Shown: piece by piece, positions 61,835-64,000 of the stretch
Numbering within the stretch: the first letter of the stretch is position 1
Layout of the letters: each line of letters begins with the position of its first letter
Assembly: GCF_006864135.1 (NCBI RefSeq)
Contig: NZ_SADV01000004.1
Location: 186,001 to 250,000, forward strand
Length of the DNA stretch: 64,000 nucleotides
Direction of reading: 5' to 3'
DNA from: Lysinibacillus sphaericus
Lineage (GTDB): Bacteria > Bacillota > Bacilli > Bacillales_A > Planococcaceae
Made by a program: the position numbers and the translations under genes
Notes under the pieces: model-generated
Seen by the model: the letters and a program-made list of their open reading frames with translations, nothing else
What the model was told of the DNA's origin: nothing
Databases searched by the model: none

Positions 61835-63019
61835 ATGAATACCAAAGGTTTTGACCCAGAAAATTTTTTAGCAAATCGTATTAAAACCATTAAGCCATCA
61901 GGTATTAGACGCTTTTTCGATTTAGCTTATCAAATGGACAATGTTATATCACTGGGAGTAGGTGAGCCTGATTATGTAACGCCATTAAATTTTCGTGAAG
62001 CAAGCATTTTATCATTAGAGAAAGGTTACACGGCTTATTCTCCTAATGCTGGGCTTATTCAACTTCGAAAAGAAATTTCTGACTATTTATACAATAAATT
62101 CAATGCAAAATATTCATTTGAAAATGAAATTTTAGTAACTGTAGGATCTTCTGAAGCTCTTGATATTGCTATAAGAACTATCGTTAATCCTGGTGATGAA
62201 ATAATAGTGATAGAACCTAGCTATGTATCGTACTCTCCAATTATTGAAATGGCGGGTGGAAAAGTAGTAACTATCCAAGCATTGGCTAATTTTGATTTTA
62301 AGCTCCAACCTGAGCAATTAGAAAAAGTTATAACAGAAAATACAAAAGGAATAATCATTTGCTCTCCTAATAATCCCACTGGAACTGTCCTAAATAGGAG
62401 AGACCTTGAAAAAATTGCTGAGGTAATAGTAAAACATAATTTACTGGTCCTTTCGGATGAAATTTATGCGGAAATTTCTTATGATGCCCCCTTTACAAGT
62501 ATGGTTTCCATCCCAGGTATGAAGGGTAGAACCATTTTAATAAATGGATTTTCAAAAGGTTTTGCTATGACAGGATGGAGATTAGGATTTGCTTGTGGAC
62601 CATCAGAAATTATTCAAGGAATGTTGAAGGTACATCAATATTCCATAATGTGCGCTCCTACAATGTCTCAATTTGCAGCCATAGAAGCTTTAAGAAATGG
62701 TCAGGGGCAAGTTAGAAAAATGGTACAAAGTTATAACGACCGTAGACGTTATATTGTTAAAGAATTCAATGAAATGGGACTTTCATGTCATTTACCAGGA
62801 GGAGCTTTTTATGTATTCCCAAATATTTCTTCAACAGGCTTATCAAGTGAAGAATTTGCTGAAAAACTACTAATAGATGAACATGTTGCTGTAGTACCAG
62901 GTTCAGTATTCGGTAAAGGTGGTGAAGGGTATATAAGATGTAGTTATGCTACTCGTTTTGAACTTTTACAAGAAGCCATGCTACGAATTAAAAGATTCAT
63001 AGATAAAGAAATTTTATAA
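61835..63019 (+). CDS. PLP-dependent aminotransferase, class I/II
   Basis: 394 residues. Fold type [85 protein letters not shown] and PLP Lys in [20 protein letters not shown] (about 232). Belongs to the PatA/AspC group; amino donor not determined. It lies 68 bases after phzF with a weak GGTGATTTT ribosome site, consistent with one transcript. Confidence 0.92.
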   Translation: MNTKGFDPENFLANRIKTIKPSGIRRFFDLAYQMDNVISLGVGEPDYVTPLNFREASILSLEKGYTAYSPNAGLIQLRKEISDYLYNKFNAKYSFENEILVTVGSSEALDIAIRTIVNPGDEIIVIEPSYVSYSPIIEMAGGKVVTIQALANFDFKLQPEQLEKVITENTKGIIICSPNNPTGTVLNRRDLEKIAEVIVKHNLLVLSDEIYAEISYDAPFTSMVSIPGMKGRTILINGFSKGFAMTGWRLGFACGPSEIIQGMLKVHQYSIMCAPTMSQFAAIEALRNGQGQVRKMVQSYNDRRRYIVKEFNEMGLSCHLPGGAFYVFPNISSTGLSSEEFAEKLLIDEHVAVVPGSVFGKGGEGYIRCSYATRFELLQEAMLRIKRFIDKEIL

Positions 63020-63058
63020 AATATTTATCCAACAGAAAAGAAGTGAAATTAAGAAATT

Positions 63059-64000
63059 GAAAATTCATTATGCGTGGATAATTGTACTAGTCATATTTAT
63101 AAATCTATTGGCTGTTCAAGGCGTTCGTTTATCATTTGGTGCATTTATTGAGCCTTGGGAAAATGACTTTCAATTGGACCGAGGAACAATTTCACTTATC
63201 TCAACAATTAGTTTTATTGTTTATGGAGTATCACAACCATTTATTGGAACATTAGTTGATAAGTTTGGTCCGCGCTTAATACTTTCATTAAGTACTATTC
63301 TAGTGGCAATTAGCTTTTTATTGATCGCTTTTGTCAATGATTTTTGGCAATTGATGATTATTTACGGACTATTTGTATCAATTGGGGTTGGAGGAGCATC
63401 AAATGTAGCTGCAACGGTAGTTGTTACAAACTGGTTTAATAAAAAACGGGGACTTGCTTTAGCAATAGTAGAAACTGGGTTTGGTGCAGGGCAAATGTTA
63501 CTTGTACCAGGGTCTCTTGCTTTAATACATTGGATTGGTTGGAAAGGAACTGTTAGTGTATTAGGCTTAATTCTGGCCACAGTAATCTTTCCAATAGTCT
63601 TGTTTTTCATACGAAATAATCCTGAAGATAAAGAGTTGGAACCTATAGGAGGCCATAGTAAAAAAGACAGTACAAAAATTAAAAAGAAAAAAAATAACAC
63701 ATTTTTTAATTGGGAAGTTTATCGAAAAAAACAATTTTGGTTCATTATTTTGCCTTTCGCGATTTGTGGTTTTACTACAACAGGATTAATGGACACTCAC
63801 TTAATCTCTATTGCACAGTTATGTGGTTTTTCAACAAGCATAACTGGCATAGCAGTCAGTGTTTTAGCCGCATTTAATATAATAGGAATAATAATTTCAG
63901 GTGTTATAGCTGATCGATGGAGTAGTCGTAAGTTCCTAATAGTTTTATATATAATTCGGCCACTTTCTCTTTTATTACTTTTCGATAATAGTAATCCTTA
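63059..64000 (+). CDS. MFS transporter of the OFA (oxalate/formate antiporter) type, cut by window end
   Basis: The frame opens at TTG 63059 with [20 protein letters not shown] and runs off the window (314 codons seen; full length about 410). Helices are regular. [19 protein letters not shown] and [15 protein letters not shown] are typical of the OFA branch, and the inter-domain loop has the basic [15 protein letters not shown]. Probably moves the substrate or product of the phzF/aminotransferase pair. The start is uncertain because the ribosome site is poor (GAAGTGA). Confidence 0.85.

Overview
The window reads as chromosome of a spore-forming, low-GC Bacillaceae/Planococcaceae bacterium, most likely Lysinibacillus or a close relative. 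The evidence is AT-rich DNA with strong GGAGG ribosome sites, many TTG/GTG starts, a YjcZ-type spore peptide (17.1 kb), a gamma-type SASP-like gene (56.2 kb), DUF3231, YqhV and DUF6366 proteins, an SLH-anchored NlpC/P60 hydrolase, T-box and cobalamin leaders, and a Bacillus-style alkA/adaA/adaB alkylation-repair set. The genus is inferred from gene content; no rRNA or tRNA gene was seen.

Layout. 0-6 kb: a partial LysR regulator divergent from a Gfo/Idh/MocA protein, a DinB protein, a tandem family of tiny paralogues with duplicated promoters, and a PAS-GGDEF-EAL protein. 6-20 kb: a GIY-YIG protein, T-box-controlled archaeal-type ProS, a beta-propeller protein, an ArsR/SRPBCC pair with a double operator, a rearranged UvrA-like ATPase, a PP-loop ATPase and an M3 peptidase. 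19.5-21 kb is decayed DNA (NUDIX, secreted-protein and VOC remnants). 22-27.6 kb: a cobalamin riboswitch followed by a five-gene nikABCDE-type transporter. 27.8-37.5 kb: a cell-wall hydrolase, a DUF2089 operon, a secreted protein divergent from a small membrane protein, a membrane-anchored protein, a CDF metal exporter and recombinase/IS remnants. 38-44 kb: a VanZ-like protein, then a DNA-repair island (alkA, a 2OG-Fe(II) oxygenase, adaA, adaB, an SPL-like radical SAM protein). 46.4-54.3 kb: a second cobalamin riboswitch and a six-gene propionate/branched-acid operon. 54.4-59.2 kb: small spore or unknown genes and remnants. 59.3-64 kb: a MocR regulator divergent from phzF, an aminotransferase and a partial MFS transporter.

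The most interesting system is the 46.4-54.3 kb operon. A cobalamin riboswitch with its own terminator, followed by an excellent CcpA (cre) match, precedes 2-methylcitrate synthase, 2-methylcitrate dehydratase and methylisocitrate lyase, and then an acyl-CoA dehydrogenase, an enoyl-CoA hydratase and a 3-hydroxyisobutyryl-CoA hydrolase. Propionyl-CoA can be consumed by B12-dependent methylmalonyl-CoA mutase or by the B12-independent methylcitrate cycle. A B12-sensing off-switch on the latter would choose the route by cofactor supply and carbon source. The first riboswitch, on the Ni/Co-type transporter, fits the same B12 economy.

The window also holds many decaying genes (serine and tyrosine recombinases, an IS3-type orfA, GNAT, VOC, NUDIX, a secreted protein) and a dispersed palindromic repeat with three copies, two of which end at the ribosome site of the downstream gene.
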